Source: Angiostrongylus vasorum (lineage: Eukaryota; Nematoda; Chromadorea; Rhabditida; Metastrongylidae). Taken from it: DNA of 64,000 nt. The stretch's first letter is position 1; each line of letters begins with the position of its first letter. Below the pieces are notes generated by a model. That model was not told where the DNA came from, did not search any database, and saw nothing but the letters and a program-made list of their open reading frames with translations. A program made the position numbers and the translations under genes. The stretch covers positions 5,812,072-5,876,071 of the forward strand of contig JADANN010000468.1 of assembly GCA_018806985.1 (NCBI GenBank), written 5' to 3'. Of this stretch, positions 36,577 through 47,400 are shown piece after piece.

Positions 36577-36838
36577 TCACTTGCTCACATCTACGCGAAT
36601 AGGGACAGATGATTTAGTAATGGCACTGGTAGATAAAAAAACTAGCTGACAGAAAGATGAAACGAAGGACCCGCATGATGTGGTGATGAACACTTTAGCC
36701 CCTGAAAGGGTAATAACATGCTCGTTCCCCACCGCATACACCTGCCGTCCGTAGTTTTGCAAATATCTCAGCATCATTTTTGGTTATATTTCACATAATA
36801 CCCTGCCATGAAAAAGAATAGGCAGTAAATAAAAAGTT
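36577..36838. repeat. tRNA-related repeat, partial copy
   Basis: Right end matches 10979-11062: TTTTGCAAATATCTCAGCAT, then ATATTTCACATAATACCCTG and GGCAGTAAATAAAAAG. The left inverted arm is not recognisable. Confidence 0.45.
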
Positions 36839-37804
36839 ACACTATGCGGATAGTATTCAGCAGTTGAAAGGTCGAAATCAAACCGTTGGGAAGTACATGA
36901 ACAGCACATTAACCAACAAATAAGCACCGCATACTTCCGGTACTTCTCCGCCGTGGGTAGACCATTAATGAGAAAAAAGAGAAATAAAGAATATGAAGGG
37001 TACGAAGAGCATGATGCGTTTTCTATCAAGCGAATGAGCGCGGCTAACTGGACAGTTTCGTTCGATCACGTGACAGGGATGAACACGTTGCTTATTTGGG
37101 AAGGTTCTGCAGCGTGAAAGGGACGTAATACTCGATTGTTCGGATTACAAGTTAAAAAATTTTCACCTATAGATGAACTTTCGAAGTGTAGCATAGAGTT
37201 TCTTCCTAAATAAGACGGCCCCTCCAAAACAGAAACCACATCAACGTTCTCGTGGTTCATCCCTGGTTCTGAAAACAGTCGCAACACATCATCGTAAACA
37301 TTACACCACCGCATGCGATCCTCGGACTCGAATCTTCACTAATTCCGGCAACTGGTATTTCTGGACACTCCTATATTTTCTGGATGATGTATGGATATGA
37401 TACAAAACCAGCGCCATAAGAACCTCGCGTAATGTTATATCTTTCAACTTAAAAAAGTCGAATAGTTGGGTTGAACGAGGTGGTGAATGCAGCTCTGGTA
37501 CTAACTCAAGATAGAGGTCCATTCTATTACATATTTCGTTTATACCGAGCAAAAAAGCTAGGTGATTCCAAATAACACATTTATGTCCCCATAGAGAATG
37601 TATAGATTCCTTTTAAACTGTAATGTATCTTTATCGAACAGTTTTATTTCATTTTTAAGTCAGTTTTTAGTGAGGGAAGTACAACGATCATATGTAACCC
37701 ACTAGTCAACGGAAGATCCATGGAAATGGGAACGGCCGATAACATAAAACACAGTTCCCCAAGCCGATTTCCAATAAACTTGGACAAAACTAGTCATAAT
37801 AAGT

Positions 37805-37862
37805 TATGATAACGATAATAGTAATAGCAACAATAATAACAATAATAGTAATAATAACGAAC
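37805..37862. repeat. AAT/AAC-rich microsatellite
   Basis: Irregular trinucleotide run (AATAGTAATAGCAACAATAA and similar). Confidence 0.75.
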
Positions 37863-38284
37863 ACCAGCCTAATAAATCTTCTTAGCAACCTCGTGTTTGT
37901 TTAATAATCGAAGAAGATATAAGACATAACTAGTGTTTGGCAAAGGTTAGAAGATTTACTAATCACTAGTCAGCTTTTAGTGCTATCTGAGAACCAATGA
38001 ACAAAAAGTAGAACCCACCCAAGCGAAGATGCACTCTAAGTAGTCCCTAAATAGCCGTGGTGACTTCGCGACGCTGGATGTTGGACGAGTTTTCATGTCC
38101 GCGGCGTTTCAAATACCAACGCGTTTGAGTATGTGCTTTGTTTTCTTGGTATTGTCAGTTTCCTTTACTTTCTACTTCTGACTAATATTTGCTGGAGTAG
38201 GTTCGGAATACTTCCTTCTGGATGCCTATCGTAGTTGTCGTTACGAATCCTCGTCATTGGTGTGAAGCACAAACATCATTTGCT

Positions 38285-38290
38285 TACAGA
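38285..38290 (+). promoter_or_regulatory. Probable SL trans-splice acceptor of snr-7
   Basis: TTACAG directly followed by AA and the ATG at 38293. Confidence 0.55.
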
Positions 38291-38292
38291 AA

Positions 38293-40362
38293 ATGAGTAA
38301 GACGCACCCTCCTGAGCTGAAGAAGTATATGGACAAGGAGATGGATCTAAAGCTAAACGGAAATCGTCGTGTGTCCGGAGTGCTTCGCGGATTCGACCCA
38401 TTTATGAACATGGTCATCGAGGTGAGCTTCATCTTTAAGGAGAATTCTGGAACTGTAATTGGTCACCTGTATTTCGCCACTTATACTTTTGCACAAGGTA
38501 TTCTGCAGAAAGGTCTCTTCAAAGTTTTGTTGAATTAATGGGCAGAGGCAAAAGCTTTGAATGTTTTTCATGCTGTGTTTTAATTCTGTTGTGGTTATCC
38601 TCAGGACCGCGACATTCTGTTTACTTCGGCATTGATCAGTAAGTTAACATATTCTTCTTGAACTGAAACGAAGTTGTTCATAGAATTTTCATTTAACAAT
38701 CTCCAATCTTTCGATAGGGGCGCATGTAGCACAGTGGTCGGAAAGGCCCTGGAAAACACATGGGATCGATGCCCGCGCCCAAGGCCCACCAAGCCTTCCA
38801 TCCATGCGGGGTCGGTAACTTGGTACCAAACCTATCTGGAAGGATGCCAGTACTGGTTCAATACATCGGGAGGCCACCGCGAATCACTGTAAGAGCCAGA
38901 TTTGCATTCAGTCAGCTCCAACGGTGCTTAATGAAGTAGAATACATGGTGATCCCTCAGGGATTGATCAACGGCGAGAGCTTTATCCTTTATCCTTCAGT
39001 CTTTCGACAGTTTCGCCTTCAGAGCCTTGAAAGGTCAAATTGATACGTTCTTTCGTTACTTTTTAGCACGTCGGTCCATAAACAGGTTTTGTAAAAATGT
39101 TGGAATAGTCATCTGTTCTCAACACTTCATGTTAGTACTCAATAATCTTCTGTCTTTTCGTTTTCATTGATCGACTTGAACGACTGCTTATGAAGAACAT
39201 GGTAACAAAGCATACCAAATGAGCGCGATTGCAACAAGTGGAAATAATTTCATGGTTCGATTTTAAGTGGATTTCGATTGGGTTGGTACTATAGAAGTTG
39301 ACAGTGTAGAATTTCTACCATTGCTCCGCAGTGAAGAGTGTTCTTACCTTTTGACATACCAGGTCGGAGTTGCTTCACGGTGTTCGCCAAACTTTGCTAG
39401 AGTTCCTACGAAACAGGCTTATTTAGTAGCCTAGCAGATCAACAATTTGTCACTCCGTCAGAGTTTTTGCGAAGAATGTAGTCACAGTAGCTCTCCAAAC
39501 ATCGAAGGTTATAAGCAACTCACGAAATATCTATCGTATCGATTGACTACTTCGACTATATACGTTTATCTCATAGTGGGTAAGTAAGTGCCTACGCCAG
39601 TTTGGCATACTGTTATAAACTCTATGGAATATATGTATTGGTCTAGTCGACCCATTTTGGAAACCTAGTTTTGCTCCAAAATGTGGCTAAAGTTTTGGGA
39701 CGTGGTGGTCTCATCTCATAAGCGTAATTGTGTATTCATTCTCCACTATGTTTTACAAAGAGCAAGTTCATTGCACGTTGGAGTAATTTTCTTTGGCATA
39801 TTTTATTTATTTATCACTTATACGGCTCCATGTGTTCGGTCACTGCTTGCTGATTTCGTGTTCGTCACTGTCGTTGGACGTTGGTCGAGTTGTTTTTACA
39901 TGGGATCCTGGAATAGCCCTGTTAGAGCTCATCCAGATTTTCACCATGGGCGGTCGCAGGCTTTTGTGGATAACGAAGATGCATTCCAGACAAATCTGAT
40001 ACCAATTTCTGAATCCCGGAGAGATGGGAGGTTTGCTAGGGCCGCTGGAGGGTTGAACGTCTGGCGGTGCATTGTACGACATCTCTAACCACAGCTATTG
40101 CCACACCTCTTCTTCAATCTTGTAAAGTGGCGAACTCCGTTTAGACCGTCAACCAAATGTGATTCTGAGTATATTAAAATAAGATTTAAGTTTTTTTTTG
40201 CACCATTTGATTACCAATGAGGAGTGAATGTTTTAAAATGACGGTTGTGCTATTTAGGACGCAGTTGAGCATCCCAAAAATGGAGATCCAGTATCACTCG
40301 GAATGGTTGTGATTCGTGGAAATTCAGTTGTGATTATGGAACCGAAGGAACGAATATCCTAA
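38293..40362 (+). CDS. snr-7: Small nuclear ribonucleoprotein G (Sm-G)
   Basis: Subunit of the heptameric Sm ring that binds U1, U2, U4/U6 and U5 snRNAs (and SL RNA in nematodes) during splicing. Two exons, 38293-38421 and 40258-40362, join in phase 0 to give 77 residues, the normal Sm-G length. Exon 1 begins [20 protein letters not shown] and contains the Sm1 motif ([17 protein letters not shown]); exon 2 contains the Sm2 segment [17 protein letters not shown]. The start is supported by a TTACAG acceptor at 38285-38290, two bases before ATG, which suits SL trans-splicing. The donor is GAG|GTGAGC and the acceptor TTTAG|GAC. The 1.84 kb intron contains one full tRNA-derived SINE (38716-38997) and a decayed one (39905-40112). 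The protein is almost the same as Caenorhabditis snr-7, so identity is very sure. Confidence 0.97.
38716..38997 (+). repeat. SINE-A, full copy in snr-7 intron
   Basis: GCATGTAGCACAGTGGTCGG head, GGATCGATGCCC box B-like, GGGTCGGTAACTTGGTACCA body, TTTATCCTTTATCC tail. Confidence 0.8.
39905..40112 (-). repeat. SINE-A copy, old and diverged, in snr-7 intron
   Basis: Reverse orientation: CAGACAAATCTGATACCAAT and CCCGGAGAGATGGGAGG match the SINE-A body; head near 40060-40112. Confidence 0.5.
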
Positions 40363-41048
40363 ACTTTTTGTCCCCCAACTGACCTTTGCCGTAACCTTCT
40401 CTGAGCGTCGGTATCGCCTGTTTTGTTTTGCTCGTTGTTATATCGATTAAATGTTACCAATTTTTCTTTCGCGGCGAGAATATCTTTGTGGTGTTTTCCT
40501 ATCAGTTTTGTATTAATTTCAAGTGGTAGTTAAATGTTTGTTTGTTTATTTTATGATAGCGCAGTGAAATAGCGGTTGAATGCCGAAGAATCTTGATAGC
40601 ATGATGATTGTTTGGTTTTAATTTGAGAACCCCTTTCGGTGTTAAGAATCCGACACTTGCGTATGACTATCCACACATACGGATATTTTGATGAGTTTCA
40701 AAATACACCGTTGTTTTCACGAGCTATACCTATAAGACTCATTCATGCAAAGGAATAGTTGACCGAGCACTTAGCATAACCAAAATTAGACAATTATAGA
40801 GTAAAAATAAGTTACTGCTCAAGTCTTATTATCGTCTAGCACTGATACTACGTTCTTAAAAAACGTTTTAACATTTTCATGACACAGCGGATATTTCTAC
40901 TGCCGATGTTCAGATACTAAAGCGTTAAGCAGTGAAGAGCTTGAGAGAATAACATAATGAGTCGACATTGACCTATCGCTGTAGTCATATCAACAGCTTG
41001 AGTGAGTAGATCGCACTCAACTTGACCTTTACAGGCTCTTAAGGGATG

Positions 41049-41321
41049 TGGGATAAAGTTCTCCGCGTTGGTCAATCCTTGAGTGATGCGCTATGCATTC
41101 GCCCTCAGGTATCATTAGAGGTGATCGAGTCCTTATCTGGCCTTTTACAATGACTGGCGGTAGGTTAGGGTTGTATCAAGCCAGTGTTGCTATCCTCCTA
41201 GACAAGTCTGGTACAAATTTGTCGAAGAACCCGGGGGGATGGGAGGCTCGGTGGGCCTGGGGCGCGGGATCGAAACCATGTGTGTTGCAGGGCAGCTCAC
41301 CATTGCGCCACACACACCCTT
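41049..41321 (-). repeat. SINE-A copy
   Basis: Reverse orientation: GTTCTCCGCGTTGGTCAATC, TTGCTATCCTCCTAGACAAG, GGGATCGAAACCATGTGTG and a head ending GCGCCACACACACCC. Confidence 0.75.
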
Positions 41322-42289
41322 CCTAAGCTCTTAAAAAGGAGAAATCTGTGGAAATGTCAGCTGCTCTTAATAAATACTACGGTAACGGGCTCATGTGTGC
41401 CGAAAAGAAAGAGCGATTTAGCGATTATTGTGGAGGTTAATACTAGGTCAGTGTTGCGAATCATAGCTAGTTCTTCCGAATCACTTCAATTACAAATTTG
41501 CTGAACATTTAGCCCCTCAAGAAGCTGGGAAGTGCTGCAGATATACTTGCAATTTAATGCAAATATAACACCCGCAAACAATAACATCGTATTGTGGGAA
41601 ATCATGTGGGAAGTGTCTCACATATGTATCGCTTTTCTCTTTGAAACAAGAGTCTCGATTATTTTTGGTAATGACCGCATTGGAATCAATATGCAGGGTT
41701 ACAAATGTAATGCGCTTTTTTTTTGCTTAGGTAAGCATGGTTTTATCCACAGGAACGCGTCAAGGTTATGAGTGGAGATCTGGAAAGAACTAACGACCTG
41801 AAACCTAACTGATTCGTTCGTATTCTAGATCAGTAACGGAGGCAATAAGTAGAGAACTAGAACTGATTATAGCCCATGCCAGTCTTCCTTCCTTACGATT
41901 TTCGGTAATGGTTCTGACGGTTGGCTTTTTTTTCCTAAGGAATTCTTACATCCATACGGTGGGAGAAATTATTCTGTCAAAGAAAGGTCTCCAACTTTTG
42001 CGCAAAATCCACAAAATAGTTGGAAGGGTACACAAGATATGGATACTACAAACTGTAGTGTTTATTAAAAGAAGGATGTAAAGGGAATCGAATGAAAGAG
42101 GCGCATCTGCGAACATAATAGTGATCTGTTCCATTGTTAGTTTACCATAAGAACGTACTTGTAATGCATCGTATTCAACATCGTATGGTAGAAAGAGATT
42201 ATGTTTGTTGTAAAAGTAAATTTGCTACATGTAAGACCACTCAGTTAACTTAAGATTGTCAATGATACTCTCGAACTCTTTAGCTTTTA

Positions 42290-42420
42290 CTTACTTGGAT
42301 ACTTGGATGGACCGTCTGCAGTAATTGTCTGGGCCCCAGCTAACTCCCACTTTTTTTCAGAATTTTGCTGGTTAAGCTGTTGCGGCTCCCTGGAGTCCCT
42401 AGGCCAGCCTAGCCAAAGTT
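42290..42420 (-). repeat. R1 repeat, partial
   Basis: TTACTTGGATACTTGGATGG then AATTTTGCTGGTTAAGC; cut near 42420. Confidence 0.65.
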
Positions 42421-42435
42421 TTTTACAAGTTTCAA

Positions 42436-43222
42436 TTACTTGCGACAGTCTAGTTCACAAATTATGACGAAACAGGCGGAGCTAATGAGAGTGCCCTTTC
42501 TGTAAGCTTCTCACTATCACTTAAGAGAACTAGTAAAGCTCACGTTCCCATAAGCCGTTTAGAATCGAGAATTACCCGAGCTTGTACTTGAGCTCGTGGT
42601 CTTGTTTACGACTCTGCCCGCCAAGTATCGATTTGAGGAACGAGGTGTACACAACAGCAGAGGAGTCATGCGCTTCCTCCATGAGCACTTCGGTACTCGT
42701 GAAGGTTTTCAGTGAACCCTGATAAGAATTAGTGTAAATGTATAAGTGACGTTTACCTAACATCGTTGAGCTTTGAGTTGTTTACCAAGCGTTGATTAGA
42801 CTTGAATCTTTAGAACTTTGAATTCTCGGGTTTCGTTGATTAGAGGCGTTAGTTCTAATCAGGTCTACACTATAGCATCTGCTACTAACAGTCCTCAGTA
42901 ACTTATCCTCTTCACCATTTCTGTTTTCTTTAACGCGATGGATCATATACATGCAAACAAACCATTAATTTTCATATCGGCTTTCGGACTTCTTCTATGC
43001 AGCCATTCAACGATGAGACGTGCAACATAGTACTACTGAAACTGGTTGGAATTTTGCCTTTTCATTCTCAATACATCTTGGACAATGTGAGTCGTCTGCG
43101 CGTATATAATCAAAAATAAACCAGCCTTTTAACTTCGAACAACTCTGCCCTTTATCATTTTGAGCAGGCAAAGAGTCCTTCTTAACAGCGAATAGGACTT
43201 CGATTTCGTTGTTCAAGCTCAT
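42436..43222 (-). CDS. Unrecognised gene, three-exon model
   Basis: Minus-strand exons: 43222-43037 (or ending 43043), 42718-42576 and 42499-42436. The last two are well supported: acceptor CTTATCAG before GSLKTFTSTEVLMEEAHDSS, donor CTCGG|GTAATT, acceptor GCTTACAG, then KGTLISSACFVIICELDCRK and TAA, with phase 2 kept across the intron. The first exon is an ORF from ATG at 43222 with one CPRC knuckle (ADDSHCPRCIENEKAKFQP). Its join to the next exon is phase 0 by either of two weak donors. No splice acceptor is seen directly before this ATG, so the 5' end may be wrong or an internal exon may have been taken as the first. The model gives about 130 residues. I do not recognise the family. The C-terminus is moderately hydrophobic. 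Confidence 0.45.
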
Positions 43223-43298
43223 ATTTCAGACAGTCAAATGATTGGATAAGCGAGATTTCATTCGTTGAGACGTGATGATATCCGTGAATGCATAGTGT

Positions 43299-43536
43299 TT
43301 AGTTGCGGCTGTCTGACATGCGTTGAAAATCCTTATTCGGTTTTTTTCTTTTATTTTTCTTGTTTCGTTGACGACTAGATTTTTTAACAAGTGGTACTCG
43401 ACGTGAACTGAGAACAGTGGGCAAATTAGACAGTATGAATAGACTACGGCTCATAAGTGGCTGAAAGTGTTTCTTGGATTCTTCGACTTCAAGCAAATAT
43501 CTCAGCAAGTGAGTCGTACCAGTCGAAGGAAAATCA
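43299..43536 (-). CDS. Terminal exon of an unrecognised gene (basic C-terminal tail)
   Basis: Opens after acceptor AAATTCTAG at 43537, in phase 2, and runs 78 codons to TAA at 43299. It reads DFPSTGTTHLLRYLLEVEES, then a hydrophobic stretch and a lysine/arginine-rich end (KKSSRQRNKKNKRKKPNKDF) that could be a nuclear or RNA-binding tail. The upstream exon is unclear: an ORF at 43737-43594 on the same strand could join through a weak GTTCTT donor at 43592, but I am not confident. It lies 77 bp upstream of the next minus-strand ORF (ATG 43222). Family unknown. Confidence 0.4.
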
Positions 43537-43795
43537 CTAGAATTTACAGGTGTTTTCGTGGTAAAATAGATCTATTACGCTACTACGAAAGAACTCTGTT
43601 TTCCAGCAAACTGTTCTTATCCATTTTTCCAGGGATTGCACTTTGCAGGTATTCATTCCAAACAACGAAGAAATTAAATAAGCGGGTGGATATCGTCTTG
43701 TAAGATGCGACGACATTCGGAATGCTTTTTTTGACATTCGCTTTTTACTGCGCTAAGAAATACACGTTTTAAATTTCGCTTTCAATTTTCCAAAG

Positions 43796-44058
43796 GGGGC
43801 ATGTATGACGCAGGAGTAAAGGTCCTTGGGACGTGCATGGTCGTTAGTTCAGTCATGAATTTTGAGGTAACCAAGCAGCTCGTCATGCCACTGTTTTCGG
43901 CGGGTTTACCAAATTTGTCCGGAAGGATGAACTGGCTTGGTTCCCAGACGAGTATAAGATGTCATTGTACAGGCTAAGTATGCATACAATAACCTCTGTA
44001 GTCGGATGCATCCGTAAGGGCTAGATCAACACTGAGCATCTAATCCTTGATCCTTTAC
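43796..44058 (+). repeat. SINE-A copy, old and diverged
   Basis: Head GCATGTATGACGCAGG, body ACCAAATTTGTCCGGAAGGA, GGGCTAGATCAACACTGAGC and a TAATCCTTGATCCTTT tail. Confidence 0.55.
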
Positions 44059-44408
44059 AAACATTTTTAAAGCGGTGAAGCAAAATCTGTTCTCTACGTC
44101 TGTGAAATTCTCAACTCAAGTACTTTAGTTCTTCAAAACTATTTTCCACAGCACTTATATACATATGTCATTAGATGGATGGGCAGTCTTTTCTATGCAT
44201 GAAGTTTTCAGGTCCTGAATTACTTTAGTTATCGATAAAGCCGCATCGTTGCGAAAGTATTTGTGTGCTGTTTTAGCGTGTTGGAATTAGCACAGTGTGT
44301 ATTTAAAACTAGAAGAATAGTATAGCTAACAAGAAGCTAGGGCTCTTACTAAGCCTAAAGAAATGCTAAATAGGAAGATAGGGGAACGACCGTCTCCTTC
44401 AATTCCAG

Positions 44409-44570
44409 AAAGGCAAGGTAGCGATCAATCAAAATGATATATGTACCAGCAGGATACTTCCGACTTGCAAAAGAAGCACTGTGACTAAGACAAAAGATCG
44501 TCTTAGCTCGACAGGCGATACACTTTGTCCGCCGCTGCCTAAAACACCAAGTCGTTCCAAAAATTCATAA
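44409..44570 (+). CDS. Possible terminal exon of an unrecognised gene
   Basis: A good acceptor (CTTCAATTCCAG) ends at 44408 and is followed by 53 open codons and TAA at 44568-44570. The product is basic and Ser/Thr/Pro-rich (KRSTVTKTKDRLSS, then CPPLPKTPSRSKNS). An in-frame alternative reading just upstream on the same strand (about 44350-44412) is also open. The opposite strand is open through the same bases with a hydrophobic product, so strand is not settled. No upstream exon was linked and no family is recognised. Confidence 0.28.
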   Translation, partial: KGKVAINQNDICTSRILPTCKRSTVTKTKDRLSSTGDTLCPPLPKTPSRSKNS

Positions 44571-44739
44571 AACGAAGATGACCACAGGAAATATGCGGAC
44601 TGCCAGAGGATAGCCACTGACTACTAGACATCGAATTGAGAGTACTACGCACCTGTCTACGAAGCAAACAAAATCAGATGTTCGCCAAGTGGAAGAAGTG
44701 CGAGACGAAGGAAAACTTTTGTGCTCAGTATTTGGAGCA

Positions 44740-44856
44740 TCGCCTCTGGAGGAGAATAGTGGGCTCTGAGGAAGGCGAAATCCGCCGAAACGTCAACGTG
44801 TACGTAAATAAAGAAATAAAATAACACCTCGTGTTTGCTAAACAGAAGTAGAAACA
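44740..44856 (+). mobile_element. Penelope-like element, 3'-terminal fragment
   Basis: Plus-strand copy of the PLE terminal sequence: CTGAGGA core at 44766, then ACGTAAATAAAGAAATAAA and ACACCTCGTGTTTGCT. It ends only about 35 bp before the terminus of the next copy, which faces it on the other strand. Confidence 0.7.
44766..44795 (+). ncRNA. Hammerhead ribozyme core in PLE terminal repeat
   Basis: CTGAGGA (44766-44772), stem II with GGCG/CGCC around loop AAATC, GAAAC (44787-44791), then GTC with the expected cleavage site after 44794. All core bases fit the CUGANGA...GAAA...UH rule. Stem I pairs poorly in this copy. Confidence 0.55.
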
Positions 44857-44890
44857 AACTGATAGTGTTAATTCTTCCTGCTTCTGTATA

Positions 44891-45608
44891 GCAAACACGA
44901 GGTGTTATTTTATTTCTTTATTTACGCACAAGCTGACGTTTCGGCGGATTCCGCCTTCCTCAGAACCTGGAAAGGTCGAGTTGACTGCGATGTACACGGT
45001 CAAACGCCCGCATAACCAAACAAAGAAATTGTTGAACCAAAATTTCAGTCACCTTGAACACAGGGTTTTTGCACACTCACCGCTTCTATGAGTCTTCCAC
45101 TAAATATTTCACGTGGACACCAACCGCACAGAGTTCACATGGAATCGTAATGTACCCCTCTTATCAGAATAACAGGCTTATATACTACCCAATATCACGC
45201 ATGATAATGAGGCATTCCTCCCTGCGGTTCATTTTTCGGATTCTTGGAATTGATCCGGAATGCCTCGAGAATTTTGCGCGCTTGTGTTCTCGATTCCTGC
45301 GCGAGGATCGTAACCCGTACTTCAAAATCTTCTCCGTTATCTGCGTCCTATGCGTGTCTAGTAGAGTATTTGGTTTACGTATGCCGACCAGGTGTTCTTT
45401 TTATACGAACGCAGAGTGGCGTACCCGTTTCGCCAACGTATTCGTCCCCGCACACTTTACAAGAGATCAGATAAACTGTACCCGAACTCATGCAGTTACC
45501 GTCTCTACCATTGAGGCAAATTATACAATTTTGCGTTGTACACAGACGGTCGTATAGGCGGTTACGAACTAGTTGGCGTCTTAGATTACTCGGTGGCATT
45601 TCATAGTT
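44891..45608 (-). mobile_element. Penelope-like element, 5'-truncated, GIY-YIG part
   Basis: Minus strand: GIY-YIG endonuclease piece in ORF 45599-45375 (CIICLNGRDGNC, then GTVYLISCKVCGDEYVGETG with the GxY...YVGE core and downstream R), frame-disrupted remainder to about 45100, then the terminal repeat with hammerhead core and GCAAACACGAGG at the end (plus-strand view). The reverse transcriptase part is missing by 5' truncation. Flanks carry TGATAGTGTTAA at 44865-44876 and at 45619-45630, a possible target-site duplication. Confidence 0.8.
44930..44968 (-). ncRNA. Hammerhead ribozyme, best-preserved copy
   Basis: Minus strand: AGGTT, CTGAGGA (44963-44957), stem II GGCGG-AAT-CCGCC (5 bp perfect), GAAAC, GTC (C at 44935), AGCTT. 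AGGTT pairs with AGCTT as a 5 bp stem I with G-U wobbles. Stem III would be only A-C/G-U without a loop, as in the minimal hammerheads reported in Penelope-like elements, which are thought to work as dimers through the palindrome ACGU. Activity is inferred. Confidence 0.72.
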
Positions 45609-45633
45609 AGTGTTAGATTGATAGTGTTAAATT

Positions 45634-45690
45634 TCATTTTTTCAAATTTTTTTCAAATTTTTCAAATTCAAATTTTTTCAAATTTTTTCA
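45634..45690. repeat. TTTTTCAAA tandem tract
   Basis: About six imperfect copies of TTTTTTCAAA, flanked on both sides by ATTGATAGTGTTAAATTTC. Confidence 0.75.
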
Positions 45691-46797
45691 TTGATAGTGT
45701 TAAATTTCTCCTTGTTGTGAGGGCATTTTAAACTGCGCACATTGTCAACAAACCGTGCCGATAACTGGGATATTTTGAGGCTGTTGATTTGGATCCGTTA
45801 GCTTATTCCTGCTTTATGCAGAATTAGGGAACTACTTCCCCGTTTTAAAGTGAAACGATTATTTCCTACGCGTGATTTTTTCCACGAAAATAACTGCATT
45901 TCTCAACTCATATCCTAGAGGACTCTTTGGAGGGACCACGAAAGCTTTCAGTGAGGAGAGTTTCTGTCCAAGGTAGTTTTCATTGCTGCTTGGATTGCCT
46001 TGATCTTTTTTCTTGTTTTAGTGCTCGCTGTAATAAAGTTTACACTCTCAAATTTTTTGTCGATCGAGCACCTGTTGCCAAGTCAGAACTACTTAGTGGC
46101 TTTGTATCCGTAGTGATAGTTGTTGCCATTGTCATTGTTGCTCTACCTCTTCCCTTCAGTAACTGTGGCTCTTCTCCTCAGTGTGGCTCTGCATGTTTTT
46201 TTTGGTATGGAACGTGGATGCACAATAGGATTTGGCTTACTGAAATGGCCAACCAGTAGTGAGCTTATGCCCTCACAATCACCGTCATCCTAGAAGATAT
46301 CCAGTTGCAAATCTTTAGGCACCACTCCGATCTGCAATATCCAATGATTGTATGTGGTTACGAATTTGGTGGGGCCTTAAAACGACCATCTTGGGACTAC
46401 AAGTGAAAAAATTTGCGGGATCAGCTGAACTCCGGTCGTACGAGATTGGTACTTCTACCCAAACGACTCTTGAAGACGCTCCTTCCAATTAACCAAGAAA
46501 GTGTTCGTAAAGTGTTATACGATCCTATTTTTTCACTTCATACGGTCCTTCTTCTACTATTACCATTATGTTTTCTAATGAGAATATTCATTTGACTCTT
46601 AAGAAAATGTTAACGTGGTTTAGAGTCAAGTGAATATTGTACAATGATCATTTATCGGTTTATAAACTTTAAGGAGTCAAGTTGTTATTAATCATTGAGA
46701 TGTATCAGCGCTGTAAACGCAAATGATTGTTTACTTTACTAAAACTTAAAGTATGGAATTTGTAGAGAAAAACTGCTCATATTACAGAACAGCGGTT

Positions 46798-47030
46798 GAT
46801 AAAGGATAAAGCTCTCGGCGTTGATCAATCCCCTGAGTGATGCACCATGCATTCGACTTCATTAAGCATCGATTGGAGGTGGCTGAATGCACCTATGGCC
46901 TATATAATGACTCGCGGTAGCGTACCAATCTATCGGGCCAATGTTGCTATCCTCCCAGACAAATCTGGCACCAATTTCCTGACTCCGGAGGGATGGAAAG
47001 CTCGGTGAGCCAGGGGCTCGGGGATCAAAA
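46798..47030 (-). repeat. SINE-A copy lacking its tRNA-like head
   Basis: Reverse orientation: GATAAAGGATAAAGCTCTCG to CCAGGGGCTCGGGGATCAAA; stops at box B. Confidence 0.72.
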
Positions 47031-47234
47031 TCGTCTTTTAATTCTCTGACTTGAGCAATTGTATCAGTATACCTGAATACTTGAGTACTGGAATGGTCCA
47101 TCTTCACGAATGTAGTGCGAGACATCAGCACTTTTCCCATTTTACTGATCATTTGTTGGTCGAGGATAATCATTATTTCTTCAAGTGTCGAGATAGCGAT
47201 GTTTACGCTTTCCCACATAGTCGTCACAGGCAGT

Positions 47235-47400
47235 AAGCAACGGCGATAGAAGGTTTTCCGCTTTGCAACTACGTTGTACCAACAAGGCGATTGTTCCCGG
47301 TATCGGTTTACTCTTAGCGGGGATCTCGGATAGAAATGCTGGGCTTCCCTTTTGGTGAACCGTACTCGTTACTACATACTGTTGTCTTACGTCACACTTC
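47235..47400 (-). repeat. R1-related repeat, partial
   Basis: Reverse orientation: GGTATCGGTTTACTCTTAGC and GAAATGCTGGGCTTCCC match the middle of R1. Confidence 0.5.

Larger units (their letters stand above)
35780..38292. other. Divergent intergenic region between xnp-1 and snr-7
   Basis: Shared upstream region of two oppositely transcribed genes. Holds a PLE end fragment, a partial tRNA-related repeat and a microsatellite. ORFs at 37066-37552 lack splice support. Core promoters were not identified. Confidence 0.5.

Noticed and set aside
37066..37552. Two overlapping minus-strand ORFs upstream of snr-7
   Set aside because: No splice-site support, no domain, and poor coding character.
43594..43737. 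Upstream exon for the 43299-43536 gene
   Set aside because: Needs a GTTCTT donor and a 52-56 bp intron; phase fits, but the donor is too weak to include.
45927..46259. 110-codon ORF with one strong hydrophobic segment
   Set aside because: An acceptor-like TTTTAG is present, but part of the sequence resembles text near 30200, and no partner exon was found; too weak to call.
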